From the NCBI RefSeq assembly GCF_000214135.1, contig NZ_AFIE01000018.1, forward strand, positions 1 to 58,619: a stretch of DNA of 58,619 nt. Reading direction: 5' to 3'. Position 1 is the first letter of the stretch; the number at the start of each line of letters is the position of its first letter. Below the pieces are notes generated by a model. The model saw nothing but the letters and a program-made list of their open reading frames with translations. It was not told the origin of the DNA and did not search any database. Below, piece by piece: positions 18,431 through 27,270 of this stretch. A program made the translations under genes and the position numbers. This DNA is from Acinetobacter sp. P8-3-8. Lineage in GTDB: Bacteria > Pseudomonadota > Gammaproteobacteria > Pseudomonadales > Moraxellaceae.

Positions 18431-18496
18431 TGCTCATCCAATCATAATTTTTATCACTCTCTATCTATGAGCACCTCTATCTCTTGGTCATCATCA

Positions 18497-18520
18497 TAGT
18501 CCCTCTGTAAAGAGGGACTA
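18497..18520 (+). terminator. Hairpin after nadV, weak terminator
   Basis: TAGTCCCTCT and AGAGGGACTA form a perfect 10-bp stem with a GTAA loop, 66 bases after the nadV stop. The T run that should follow is poor (TTCAGCTT), so termination would be partial. Confidence 0.5.
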
Positions 18521-18560
18521 TTCAGCTTAAATAGCTAAATCCTTAAATATATAGACACTA

Positions 18561-18635
18561 TGAACATGTAAAAACTGAAGCTATTAAAGGAACAATGAAC
18601 ATGTAAAAACTGAAGCTATTAAAGGAACAATGAAC
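18561..18635 (+). repeat. Two tandem copies of a 35-bp repeat
   Basis: Bases 18561-18595 and 18596-18630 are identical 35-bp direct repeats, and the first five bases of a third copy (TGAAC) follow. Each unit ends in AAAGGAACAA and is followed by TGAAC, so each junction makes a ribosome site with a start codon. The middle one reads ATG AAC ATG TAA, and the last opens a 26-codon frame. The block lies between nadV and the nrtR-type gene. Confidence 0.85.
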
Positions 18636-18710
18636 GTACAGAATCAACAATTTTTCAATGAATGTCTTTACAAATCATTCAATGAATATATTTATCAATG
18701 GTGTTTTTAA
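18630..18710 (+). CDS. Possible 26-residue peptide upstream of nrtR
   Basis: The frame starts at the ATG created at the end of the second 35-bp repeat, with AAAGGA four bases before it. It would encode MNVQNQQFFNECLYKSFNEY and six more residues (IYQWCF). The product is aromatic-rich and matches nothing I know. It could be a leader peptide for the regulator gene 66 bp downstream, or a chance frame. Only the ribosome site and the repeat context support it. Confidence 0.25.
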   Translation: MNVQNQQFFNECLYKSFNEYIYQWCF

Positions 18711-18776
18711 ATTTCTACTTGGCGGATTACCCTCACCCTGTAATAATCTTACGACCTATTTCATTTAAAAAATCAA

Positions 18777-19529
18777 GTGAGCCGAACTGTGATATTTACT
18801 TCTGAAAAGGACTTTCTCTCGAATTACAATAAGAAGGATTATGAATCTCCACTCTTAACCGTGGATATGGCTATTTTCTCTGTCGATGCAGGACAACTGC
18901 AAGTTTTACTGATCAAGCGTTCTAATTACCCACAAAAAGATAAATGGGCTTTACCCGGTGGTTTTGTCAATTTGTCACATGACCCTGACCTGATGGCATC
19001 AGCACATCGTAAACTCGTTGAAAAAACAGGAATTCAGTCCCCCTATTTGGAACAAGTGGCAAGTATCGGCAATGCCACACGTGACCCAAGGGGTTGGTCT
19101 GTGACTGTTTTGTATTTTGCTTTAATCGATTTTAAAGAGTTTCAAAAAAATGCAACTGAGCAAACTGAATATAGCGAATGGATTTCGATCAGTGAAGCCA
19201 AGACATTAGATTTAGCTTTTGACCATTTGCAACTGCTAAATTTGGCGGTTGAACGTTTGACCAATAAAACTCGCTATACGGCTTTACCTGTAAGTTTAAT
19301 GCCAAAATTATTTACGCTCACTGAGTTACAACAGATTTACGAAATTATTTTAGGACAACGCTTAGAAAAGAAATCTTTTAGACGCCGTATGCTTGAAGCT
19401 GGTGCAGTTGAAGAAACTGATCAATCTAAAATAGCAGGCAAACGCCCTGCCCAATTGTATAAATATGCTTTAGAAAACTATGATTTTCATTTCCCACGTA
19501 CTTTAGAGTATCCAAGAGAAAATCATTAG
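18777..19529 (+). CDS. nrtR: NrtR-type transcriptional regulator (Nudix domain plus winged helix)
   Basis: The 250-residue product has an N-terminal Nudix-like domain and a C-terminal winged-helix DNA-binding domain (about 165-235, FTLTELQQIYEIILG to KRPAQLYKY). The Nudix box is degenerate: in GGFVNLSHDPDLM followed by RKLVEKTG, the REUxEE catalytic acids are partly replaced by Lys. Loss of hydrolase activity is typical of NrtR, which senses ADP-ribose or related NAD derivatives and represses NAD synthesis genes. Its place next to prs-nadV supports that role. The start is a GTG at 18777 without a clear ribosome site. The 35-bp repeats just upstream may affect its expression. Confidence 0.85.
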   Translation: MSRTVIFTSEKDFLSNYNKKDYESPLLTVDMAIFSVDAGQLQVLLIKRSNYPQKDKWALPGGFVNLSHDPDLMASAHRKLVEKTGIQSPYLEQVASIGNATRDPRGWSVTVLYFALIDFKEFQKNATEQTEYSEWISISEAKTLDLAFDHLQLLNLAVERLTNKTRYTALPVSLMPKLFTLTELQQIYEIILGQRLEKKSFRRRMLEAGAVEETDQSKIAGKRPAQLYKYALENYDFHFPRTLEYPRENH

Positions 19530-19699
19530 TTTGTTTTTTTGAGCTAAAAAATAGTCTGGACAATACCAAATGTTATCAATATTAAACGTTATAAATGATA
19601 CATTGATTACGCATTGAGACGGATAAGCTCAACCGTACATGCTGCTTACTTCAGCATGAAATCAAAACGTATATTCTTTAAAGGAAGTCTAAAAACGAT

Positions 19700-20545
19700 A
19701 TGGACACTTATTTTGAACCTTGGCTAAGTTATAAACACCCAATCGTTCGACAACTTGCGTTCTGTATTGCCAGTCCTAATATCATTCAAAGCCTTCCTCA
19801 AGCATTAACAATTAAAAACCCATTTGAATTACACAATTGTCAATTTTGGCAGCAGCAATATCATCTTTATCAAGATAGATTAACTGAATTAGATCAAAAT
19901 CCTGAACCCTTAATCCTATTTTTGCAGCAATTAAAAAGCACTAGACTCGGTCTCCGTTTTGAATATCTATTTTGGTTTTGGCTACAAGATGAAGCCAATC
20001 CACATTTCAAACTGATTCAACACAGCATCCAAATCATTGAAGGAAAAAATACTTTAGGCGAAATTGATTTTTTAGTTTTGAACCTAAAAACACAACAGCT
20101 TGAACAATGGGAAGTCGCTTTAAAATATTATCTAGGCGAAGCAGATTTGAGTCTGCCCAATTGGTATGGTCTAAACCGTAGCGATACTTTATTTCGCAAA
20201 CTCAATCATTTTTCAGCTCAACAATTTCAGTTTACACATGCTTTAGATTTGAAAATTGAACAAAAATTTGCAGTGATGAAAGGACAACTTTTTACGCCCC
20301 ATTCCACAGAAACTGCAACACTTCCTGCTTGGCTCAACCCTACGAGAAGAATTGGAACATGGGGGCATCATATTGATCAAAACTTATATCGCCTACAACG
20401 ACTCGAATGGATTTGTCCGAACTTAGAACAATCGTCACCTGCGGCACAATGGTGGTGTAATGGTCTATATCACAATATCGAATCACAAGAGTTTTACATG
20501 TTTCGTCAAGCAACTTTGCTTCATTCAAAATCATTTACACTGTAA
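19700..20545 (+). CDS. DUF1853 family protein with PD-(D/E)XK-like motif
   Basis: The 281-residue product fits the DUF1853 family. The segment LRFEYLFWFWLQ (about 92-103) is followed by GEIDFLVLN and then QWEVALKYYLG. This Glu-x-Asp and Glu-x-x-x-Lys spacing resembles the catalytic core of PD-(D/E)XK nucleases. It carries no signal peptide. The function is unknown; nuclease activity is an inference from the motif. GGAAG lies upstream of the ATG. The gene stands alone between the nrtR-type gene and a small lipoprotein gene. Confidence 0.75.
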   Translation: MDTYFEPWLSYKHPIVRQLAFCIASPNIIQSLPQALTIKNPFELHNCQFWQQQYHLYQDRLTELDQNPEPLILFLQQLKSTRLGLRFEYLFWFWLQDEANPHFKLIQHSIQIIEGKNTLGEIDFLVLNLKTQQLEQWEVALKYYLGEADLSLPNWYGLNRSDTLFRKLNHFSAQQFQFTHALDLKIEQKFAVMKGQLFTPHSTETATLPAWLNPTRRIGTWGHHIDQNLYRLQRLEWICPNLEQSSPAAQWWCNGLYHNIESQEFYMFRQATLLHSKSFTL

Positions 20546-20673
20546 ATAATATGTAATTTTTCACATATTTATATACATAGCTTAACCAATTGTCTTATAA
20601 AAAATCATATTTCTATAGCGGATCATTCATTAGACTTGAAAAACATCAGAATAGATTACAAATGGAGATGTGA

Positions 20674-20814
20674 ATGAAAAAAATTTTAGCTGCTTCAATG
20701 CTTGTTGCATTTGTTTTAACAGGTTGCAACACTTTTAAAGGTGTGGGTAAAGATGTTTCTAAAGCAGGTGATGCTGTAACGAATACTGCTGAAAAAGCTG
20801 AAAACAAAATGTAA
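20674..20814 (+). CDS. Entericidin EcnA/B-like small lipoprotein
   Basis: The product has 46 residues and starts MKKILAASMLVAFVLTGCNT with lipobox LTGC (Cys18). The mature part (FKGVGKDVSKAGDAVTNTAE and onward) has the GVGKDVxxAGDAI-like pattern of entericidins, small cell-envelope lipoproteins first linked to programmed lysis in E. coli. In Acinetobacter the role is unknown. A good GGAG site lies 6 bases before the ATG, and a strong terminator follows, so it is a single-gene unit. Confidence 0.85.
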   Translation: MKKILAASMLVAFVLTGCNTFKGVGKDVSKAGDAVTNTAEKAENKM

Positions 20815-20849
20815 TTTTTATGATTACATGATGGTTTAGTTAGACAATT

Positions 20850-20878
20850 AAGCTCAATCTTCTGATTGAGCTTTTTTA
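20850..20878 (+). terminator. Intrinsic terminator of the entericidin-like gene
   Basis: AAGCTCAATC and GATTGAGCTT form a perfect 10-bp stem with a TTCT loop, followed by TTTTTAT. Confidence 0.9.
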
Positions 20879-20981
20879 TGCAAATTTACAATAGTTTTAA
20901 AGCTTCTGATGCTTTTGTGTTTTCTTTCAGTTTTATCTTCCTCTATTATAGCGCTCAATTTACTTAATTTGACCGCCATCG

Positions 20982-22115
20982 ATGAATCATTCGGATACCC
21001 TAGACCTAAGTTTACAACTTCTACGCCAACCTTCTGTCACTCCTGTTGATCATAACTGCCAAACCATCATGGCAGAGCGTTTAGCAGCGATTGGTTTCAA
21101 TATTGAAAATATGCGTTTTGAAGATGTTGATAATCTTTGGGCAAGACGTGGTACGCAAGCTCCTGTATTTTGTTTTGCGGGTCACACCGACGTTGTTCCT
21201 ACAGGTCATTTAGATGCTTGGCATTCCGATCCATTTTTACCTGAAATACGTGACGGTAAACTATATGGACGTGGCAGTGCAGATATGAAAACTGCTTTAG
21301 CAGCTATGGTTGTTGCTTCTGAACGTTTTGTGAAAAAGCACCCAGACCACAAAGGTTCAATTGCTTTTCTGATTACATCAGACGAAGAAGGCCCTTCGAT
21401 TAACGGTACAGTTAAAGTAATCGAAACTTTAGAAGCACGTAATGAGAAAATGACGTGGTGTTTAGTCGGTGAGCCTTCAAGTACGCATACGCTTGGGGAT
21501 ATCGTCAAAAATGGTCGTCGTGGCTCACTCAATGCTGTTTTAACAGTAAAAGGTAAACAAGGTCATGTTGCCTATCCACATTTAGCCATTAACCCGATTC
21601 ATATCGCATCGCATGCGATTACTGAGCTATGTGATACGGTGTGGGACAATGGTAATGAATACTTCCCTGCGACTTCTTTCCAAGTTTCGAATATTCATGC
21701 AGGTACAGGGGCAACCAATGTTGTTCCAGGAACAATGACCGTCACCTTTAACTTCCGTTATTCAACAGAAGTGACTGCGGATCAATTAAAAGCACGTGTT
21801 TTAGAAATTTTAGATCGAAACAATCTTGAATACGAAATCAAATGGACGCTTTCAGGTTTACCATTTTTAACCCCTGTTGGCGAATTGGTGAATGCAGCAA
21901 AAACTGCAATTAAAAATGTTACAGGAACTGAAACTGAGTTATCTACCAGTGGTGGTACATCTGATGGTCGCTTTATTGCCCCTACAGGCGCTCAGGTACT
22001 TGAATTGGGTGTTTTAAATGCCACCATTCACCAAATCAATGAACATGTGAATATTGATGAATTAGAGCCTTTGGCTGAGATTTATGAACAAATTTTGATA
22101 GAGTTACTTGCTTAA
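20982..22115 (+). CDS. dapE: DapE, succinyl-diaminopimelate desuccinylase
   Basis: The 377-residue product is a full-length M20 family metallopeptidase. Zinc ligands and catalytic residues are visible: H68 and D70 in [12 protein letters not shown]101 in [12 protein letters not shown]135-E136 in [11 protein letters not shown], and a His in the C-terminal TIHQINEHV. It removes succinate from N-succinyl-LL-diaminopimelate in lysine and peptidoglycan synthesis. No strong ribosome site is seen before the ATG. It converges on the pil-chp operon across a shared hairpin. Confidence 0.95.
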   Translation: MNHSDTLDLSLQLLRQPSVTPVDHNCQTIMAERLAAIGFNIENMRFEDVDNLWARRGTQAPVFCFAGHTDVVPTGHLDAWHSDPFLPEIRDGKLYGRGSADMKTALAAMVVASERFVKKHPDHKGSIAFLITSDEEGPSINGTVKVIETLEARNEKMTWCLVGEPSSTHTLGDIVKNGRRGSLNAVLTVKGKQGHVAYPHLAINPIHIASHAITELCDTVWDNGNEYFPATSFQVSNIHAGTGATNVVPGTMTVTFNFRYSTEVTADQLKARVLEILDRNNLEYEIKWTLSGLPFLTPVGELVNAAKTAIKNVTGTETELSTSGGTSDGRFIAPTGAQVLELGVLNATIHQINEHVNIDELEPLAEIYEQILIELLA

Positions 22116-22149
22116 TACAGTTTTAAAATCAATTTTGAACTAAGTTAAA

Positions 22150-22180
22150 AAACAAAGGACGCTTCAAGCGTCCTTTGTTT
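22150..22180. terminator. Bidirectional terminator between dapE and the pil-chp operon
   Basis: AACAAAGGACGCTT and AAGCGTCCTTTGTT form a long near-perfect inverted repeat flanked by A and T runs, 35 bases after the dapE stop codon. It can end both convergent units. Confidence 0.85.
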
Positions 22181-22224
22181 TGATCTTATATGAATGACTC
22201 AGTTGATTTTACTGTTGATTGCAC

Positions 22225-22692
22225 TCAGGCACTGACTGATAACCCAATCTGTTGCTGAATTTGATCTAAGTTCGGCACATGATAAATTCTTTCACCAATT
22301 TTTACATGCTGTAAAACGGTTTTATCATTAGAATTATTTTCTGCATCAACCACTTCAGAAATACGCAAACGAATTGAAGTCGGCATCTCATTGCACATCA
22401 AAGCAAAATGTTCATCCGCTTCCTCGCCTTCAATGATTAATGCAACACCTAAGGTTTTCTTAGGATCGCTAACACTAAACGTCGGTAATTTCTTTTCATG
22501 CCATTCAACAGTTTTTACATGCGTTGGACTATCCTGAGCAGAAAGTACGATATTTTGTGGTAACAACATCGGTGCTTTCTTATAGCAATCAATAATATAG
22601 GCATCGATAAAACCAGTAGACACAGTAATAAGATGTTGTAATTCCTGTGCACTAATTTTATCAATGGCAGACTTTTTAATATCTTTAGCCAT
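22225..22692 (-). CDS. ChpC-like CheW-domain protein, last gene of the pil-chp operon
   Basis: The 155-residue product follows chpA after 8 bp and has a strong AGGAGG ribosome site, so it is the last gene of the pil-chp operon. The pattern LLPQNIVLS, then VEWHEKKLPTFSV and GVALIIEG, resembles the beta-strand core of CheW proteins. Position and size match ChpC of Pseudomonas, a CheW-like adaptor coupling signals to ChpA. Similarity by eye is only moderate, so I leave out the symbol. It would act in the cytoplasm at the receptor-kinase array. Confidence 0.6.
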   Translation of the reverse strand: MAKDIKKSAIDKISAQELQHLITVSTGFIDAYIIDCYKKAPMLLPQNIVLSAQDSPTHVKTVEWHEKKLPTFSVSDPKKTLGVALIIEGEEADEHFALMCNEMPTSIRLRISEVVDAENNSNDKTVLQHVKIGERIYHVPNLDQIQQQIGLSVSA

Positions 22693-22700
22693 GATTCCTC

Positions 22701-25700
22701 CTATTTAACTGCTAATAAAGCATCAATATTTTCTAATAAATCAGCTTCTTGGAATGGTTTACCCATGTAATTTGTCACACCTAAGCTGAATGCACGCTCA
22801 CGATGTTTTTCACCAGTTCGTGATGTGATCATAATAATCGGTAAATCACGATGTACTTCATGGTGGCGTATCAAGTTGGTGACTTCGAAACCATCCATAC
22901 GTGGCATTTCAATATCCAACAACATCAAATCAGGCTTAACATTTTCAAGCTGTTCAATTGCATCAACACCATCTTTTGCAGTGATCACGTCAAAACCTTG
23001 TCGCTCTAACAGACGAGACGTAACCTTACGTACAGTCACTGAGTCATCGACAATCATAATCAAACGACGTTGATCACGATGACGTTGTTTATCTTGATGC
23101 GCATTCAATGCATGACTACGTGTTGAAGCTTGAACTTGTCGTGCGATACTTTGACCGTCCAAAATCAAGCACACTTGACCATCACCTAGAATCGTTGCCC
23201 CTGCAATCACGTTTACCGTAGCAAATTGTGATCCGATTGGTTTCACAACAATTTGTGAACGAGAGCCAATTAACTGATCAACCAGAATCGCAATCGATTG
23301 TCCCATACTGCCTTTAATCAATAACACAGGCAATGAATGTCCAATACCATGCAAGCGTGGTGCAATTTGATTGGCCGTGTATTCACCTAAATAACGTAAT
23401 TTATAACGTTGGAAGTCGATGTCGAAATAGTCATTTTGACTTTCAAAGAATTCTTCCAATGCCGCTGGAGAAATACGAACAATACGGTCAATTTGCGACA
23501 ATGGTACAGCAAATTGTTGATCGCCCACTTTCACCATCAAGGCGTCACTTACTGCTACAGTGGTCGGTACGCGAATGGTAAATGTTGAACCCTTACCTAA
23601 TTCTGAGCTTACACTCACCTGTCCGCCCAGTAGTTTGATCTCGCTCTGTACAACATCCAAGCCAACACCACGGCCTGAAATCTGTGTCACTTGTTGCGCT
23701 GTACTAAACCCAGGATGGAAAATGAATTGTAAAATTTCTTCTGCGACTAACGCTTGGTCAGCACTGATTAAACCTTTCTCAACCGCTTTAGTACGAATGA
23801 TTTCAGGATTAATACCTTTACCGTCATCACTGAATGAAACCAGAACATCAGTTCCTTGACGGGTAATATTTAAATCAATCTGCCCTGTTAGTGACTTACC
23901 TAGCTTTTGACGGACTTCGGTGTCTTCAATACCGTGGTCAATCGCGTTACGAAGCATATGCTCCAAAGGCGAAACCAATTTTTCGAGAATATTACGATCC
24001 AATTCACCTTCAGTATTGTTCACCAAAAGTTCAGTCGGTTTGTTCAAAGCCGAAGAAGTTTGACGTACTAAACGCTGTAAACGAGGTAATAAACGAGAGA
24101 ATGGTACCAAACGTGTACGCATCAAGCTTTCTTGAATTTCAGCTTGAATACGTGACTGTTGTAGTAATAAACCTTCTGTATCACGGATTTTTTCAGCCAG
24201 AGTCGTCTTAAAGTCGACCAAGTCAGATGCAGATTCCGCCAATGATTTTGACAATTGATTCAGCGATGAATATTGGTCCATCTCTAATGGGTCAAAGTCT
24301 GCATAGCGTGAACCTAAATCACCATGTTTGGCAATAATTTGAGATTCTAATTCGCCTTCCATTCGACGTAACTGATCTGCTAAACGCTGAATGGCCAATT
24401 CCATATCCGTTAGGGTATTTCCTAACTGACCAAGATCCATTTCAATACGTGAACGGTTGATTGCATTTTCGCCCGAAAGATCAATCATCTTCTCAACCAA
24501 ATCAGCAGAGATACGAATCATCTCATTACTGGTTTCAGTTTTTTCAGAAAGATCCCACTCACCTAACATTGAAGGTGGTTCAGTACCATCACCGTGAATG
24601 AATTCACTTTCAGCTGTATCGAAAATCAAATTGGTACGGGACAATTTATCTGGAAGTTGTGCAGAAACATCCACATATTCAATGTTATGTAGTTTTGCTT
24701 TTAAGCCATCAAAATTATCATAATGGTGCTCAAAAATTGCTGAGTCTAACCAATTAAAGGTTTTCTCGAGTAAGCCGTCATAGACATTCGAATTAAAATT
24801 ATGCAAACCGAATTGTTCGAAAGCATTTTCTAATTCATAAGCAATGTCAGCTACCTGATCCAATTTCACCATCTTCGCACCACCTTTTAAGCTGTGCGCA
24901 ATACGTTGTAATTGGAGCAATAGACTACGGTTGCTACGTTGTTCAAACCAATGAGATAAAAGTCTTAAACCATCATCAATCAGTTCACGTGCTTCTTCGA
25001 TAAAGGTTTCTTGAGCAATCAGCTCAGCTGGATCCAAATCAACATCAGCAGGCTTTTGTTCAACGACTTTTTGATCAGTTGCAAGGACAAGATCATCTGT
25101 ATCTGTTATAGAATCAACTTCAACCAAATCGTCAACTACAGTGGTAAATTGTGGCTGTAGATCTGCTGGCGTTGTTGTATTTTCAGTTTCAGAACCTTCA
25201 AGTTGTTGATCAATATTTTGTAGAACTTTGAGAATGTGATCTGCTGGATAATCAATCGATTTCTCACGAATCAACTGAATACGGTCTGCTACATCATCCT
25301 GAATCAAACGAATAGATTGAACGATTTGCGGAGTAACATTCAATTGACCTTTGATTACTCGCTCATAAATTGTTTCTAACTCATGTGCAATCAAACCGAT
25401 ATGCGTCGCTTGCACCATATTTGCACCACCTTTTAGGGTATGCAAATAACGCATTAAATTATTCAACGCTGTCGTATCTTTAGGATGACTAGACCAAGTA
25501 TTTAGGTCTTGATCCATCTCAACCAAGAGTTCATCGGCTTCTTCAATAAAGATATCAAGTACGTCTGCATCGAACTCTTTTTGACTGTACTCGGAATCAA
25601 TGTTTTGCTTATCTTTACTGATTTGAGTAGAAACAAAATTACCAACTGATTCAACTGGGCTTGCTTCAAGGCTTGCAACAGCAATAGGCTGCTTATCATC

Positions 25701-27125
25701 TGCCTGAATAAGCGTACTTGCATCAATTTCTTGATGTAGGTAATCATGTAATTCAAGTAAAATCGCTTGTGTGCGTTCATCTAAAATAACACGTTGCCCT
25801 GAAGCTAAAGTATCGAATAAATGAATGAATTCTTGATGAGCTTTAGCGAAAATTTCAAATGCATAATCTGTATTTAATAAAGCATGTTGCTTCAATACTT
25901 GATCATAACCATCCTTCAACGCCAAGCTAAACTCATGAATCCCTTGCGCTGCACGATTATCAGTATGCTCAATCAGCAATTGTGCTTGTTGGCTGAGCTG
26001 TTGGAAATATTCAGGATATTCAGCTTGTGCACGCTTTTCAAACTCAAATTCAGCATCCAGCAATAAGTCAATTTCCAAATCGACCAGTTGAGAAACCAGA
26101 CCAACTTGTTGTTCATTTTCATGCTGATATTCATTTTGGAAGTCGTAACGATCCCAAGCTTCATTAAACTTCTGATAAATATTTTGTAGCTCTAAATCAT
26201 CATGGCCTTTTTGTTTAAGCACATGTAAATAATCGCTGACAAATTCCGCATAATGCGTCAGTAAAGTATTTTCATTGTTCGAGGATTCAGTATCTTCTTG
26301 AACCAATATTTTAAATAATTGCTCTACCTTGCTACTGGCTTCAAATACATGGCTCACATGCGCCATTGAAGAGCTACCACGTAAGGTATGTAAAGCACGA
26401 ATCAATCGATTATATTGCTCAGGGGTATGCTGTTCTAAGTGTAAAAACTCATTAATAACAGCCAAATGATCTTCTGATTCTTCAACAAAAATAGCCAATG
26501 TTTCAGAAATTAAACTGTCATCCGAGCTGAGTTCCACGGCGACTGGAGCAGTCTGTTCAATCGCAACGTCAACAGTTTGAGAAGCTTCAAGCGCATCATC
26601 CAACTCTAAACCTGTCGTCACTTCTGCATTGTTTAATGTTTTAGACAACGTCAATAAATCTTCAAGCGCAGGCTCTAAACTTTGTTTTTGTTGTAATTGT
26701 TGCCCCAAAAGAACCAAGGGTGCCAAACTAAGATGATGAGCTTTTTTATTTACAAACTCTGGATAAAGTTTAAATTTATAAACATTAAATACAGCATCTA
26801 CATACTGCTGAATTGTTGTTGTCAGTTCTAAATTTTTTGCAATAACGCGATTTAAAGTATCTTCAACAGTCCAAGCGAGCTCACCTGATTGCTTTGCCCC
26901 CACCATACGACCAGAACCTTTGAGCGTATGGAAATAACGGCGAACATTGACCAATTCTTCTGCTTGAGCGCTTTCAGTTTTCCATAGACCAAGCGAACGC
27001 TCTAACATTTCAAAAATTTCTTCGAGTTCTTCTACAAAAATTTCTAAAATTTCATCGTCCTGATCAAGATAAGCATCTTCAGGTAAAGTGACATGTTCCA
27101 CTAAATTTTTTAATATTTCTTTCAT
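22701..27125 (-). CDS. chpA: ChpA, hybrid histidine kinase of the twitching chemosensory system
   Basis: The 1474-residue product is a CheA-like hybrid kinase. Four Hpt domains with intact phospho-His are visible: H66 (FHTLKGSGRM), H246 (LHTLRGSSSM), H562 (LHTLKGGANM) and H744 (AHSLKGGAKM). A region near 350-460 may be a degenerate further Hpt. Then come a dimerisation segment from about 870, an ATPase core (MLRNAIDHGIE, DDGKGINPE, GRGVGLDVV), a CheW domain, and a C-terminal receiver with DD, the phospho-Asp in LLDIEMPRMDG (near 1400) and Lys in GKPF. Pseudomonas ChpA has eight phosphotransfer sites, so this version is simpler. It phosphorylates PilG and PilH to control type IV pilus extension and retraction. 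Confidence 0.95.
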   Translation of the reverse strand: MKEILKNLVEHVTLPEDAYLDQDDEILEIFVEELEEIFEMLERSLGLWKTESAQAEELVNVRRYFHTLKGSGRMVGAKQSGELAWTVEDTLNRVIAKNLELTTTIQQYVDAVFNVYKFKLYPEFVNKKAHHLSLAPLVLLGQQLQQKQSLEPALEDLLTLSKTLNNAEVTTGLELDDALEASQTVDVAIEQTAPVAVELSSDDSLISETLAIFVEESEDHLAVINEFLHLEQHTPEQYNRLIRALHTLRGSSSMAHVSHVFEASSKVEQLFKILVQEDTESSNNENTLLTHYAEFVSDYLHVLKQKGHDDLELQNIYQKFNEAWDRYDFQNEYQHENEQQVGLVSQLVDLEIDLLLDAEFEFEKRAQAEYPEYFQQLSQQAQLLIEHTDNRAAQGIHEFSLALKDGYDQVLKQHALLNTDYAFEIFAKAHQEFIHLFDTLASGQRVILDERTQAILLELHDYLHQEIDASTLIQADDKQPIAVASLEASPVESVGNFVSTQISKDKQNIDSEYSQKEFDADVLDIFIEEADELLVEMDQDLNTWSSHPKDTTALNNLMRYLHTLKGGANMVQATHIGLIAHELETIYERVIKGQLNVTPQIVQSIRLIQDDVADRIQLIREKSIDYPADHILKVLQNIDQQLEGSETENTTTPADLQPQFTTVVDDLVEVDSITDTDDLVLATDQKVVEQKPADVDLDPAELIAQETFIEEARELIDDGLRLLSHWFEQRSNRSLLLQLQRIAHSLKGGAKMVKLDQVADIAYELENAFEQFGLHNFNSNVYDGLLEKTFNWLDSAIFEHHYDNFDGLKAKLHNIEYVDVSAQLPDKLSRTNLIFDTAESEFIHGDGTEPPSMLGEWDLSEKTETSNEMIRISADLVEKMIDLSGENAINRSRIEMDLGQLGNTLTDMELAIQRLADQLRRMEGELESQIIAKHGDLGSRYADFDPLEMDQYSSLNQLSKSLAESASDLVDFKTTLAEKIRDTEGLLLQQSRIQAEIQESLMRTRLVPFSRLLPRLQRLVRQTSSALNKPTELLVNNTEGELDRNILEKLVSPLEHMLRNAIDHGIEDTEVRQKLGKSLTGQIDLNITRQGTDVLVSFSDDGKGINPEIIRTKAVEKGLISADQALVAEEILQFIFHPGFSTAQQVTQISGRGVGLDVVQSEIKLLGGQVSVSSELGKGSTFTIRVPTTVAVSDALMVKVGDQQFAVPLSQIDRIVRISPAALEEFFESQNDYFDIDFQRYKLRYLGEYTANQIAPRLHGIGHSLPVLLIKGSMGQSIAILVDQLIGSRSQIVVKPIGSQFATVNVIAGATILGDGQVCLILDGQSIARQVQASTRSHALNAHQDKQRHRDQRRLIMIVDDSVTVRKVTSRLLERQGFDVITAKDGVDAIEQLENVKPDLMLLDIEMPRMDGFEVTNLIRHHEVHRDLPIIMITSRTGEKHRERAFSLGVTNYMGKPFQEADLLENIDALLAVK

Positions 27126-27219
27126 AGCTTAGGCTTCTATGTTAGTTCCCTTCTATGGGACTAAAACCTTTAAACATTCAGTCAGACTGAATAACTTTAG
27201 AAGGCTATCATTCCTCTAT

Positions 27220-27247
27220 GCAATATCTACTTTGCAGTAGATATTGC
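27220..27247. promoter_or_regulatory. Perfect hairpin between pilJ and chpA
   Basis: GCAATATCTACT and AGTAGATATTGC form a 12-bp stem with a four-base loop in the 145-bp spacer between pilJ and chpA. No T run follows in either direction, so it is not a usual terminator. It could protect or process the mRNA and set the relative output of pilJ and chpA. Confidence 0.5.
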
Positions 27248-27270
27248 GTGTATATAGAGTACCAATCGTT

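Noticed and set aside
18561-18635. Repeat block as a possible CRISPR array
   Set aside because: The two 35-bp units are directly adjacent with no spacers, and no cas gene is nearby.
21206-21532. 108-codon frame antisense to dapE
   Set aside because: It lies wholly within a strong dapE gene on the other strand, with no signal or domain; a shadow frame.
23891-24211. Long plus-strand frame inside chpA
   Set aside because: It is opposite a well-supported kinase core; its sequence mirrors chpA codon use and matches nothing.
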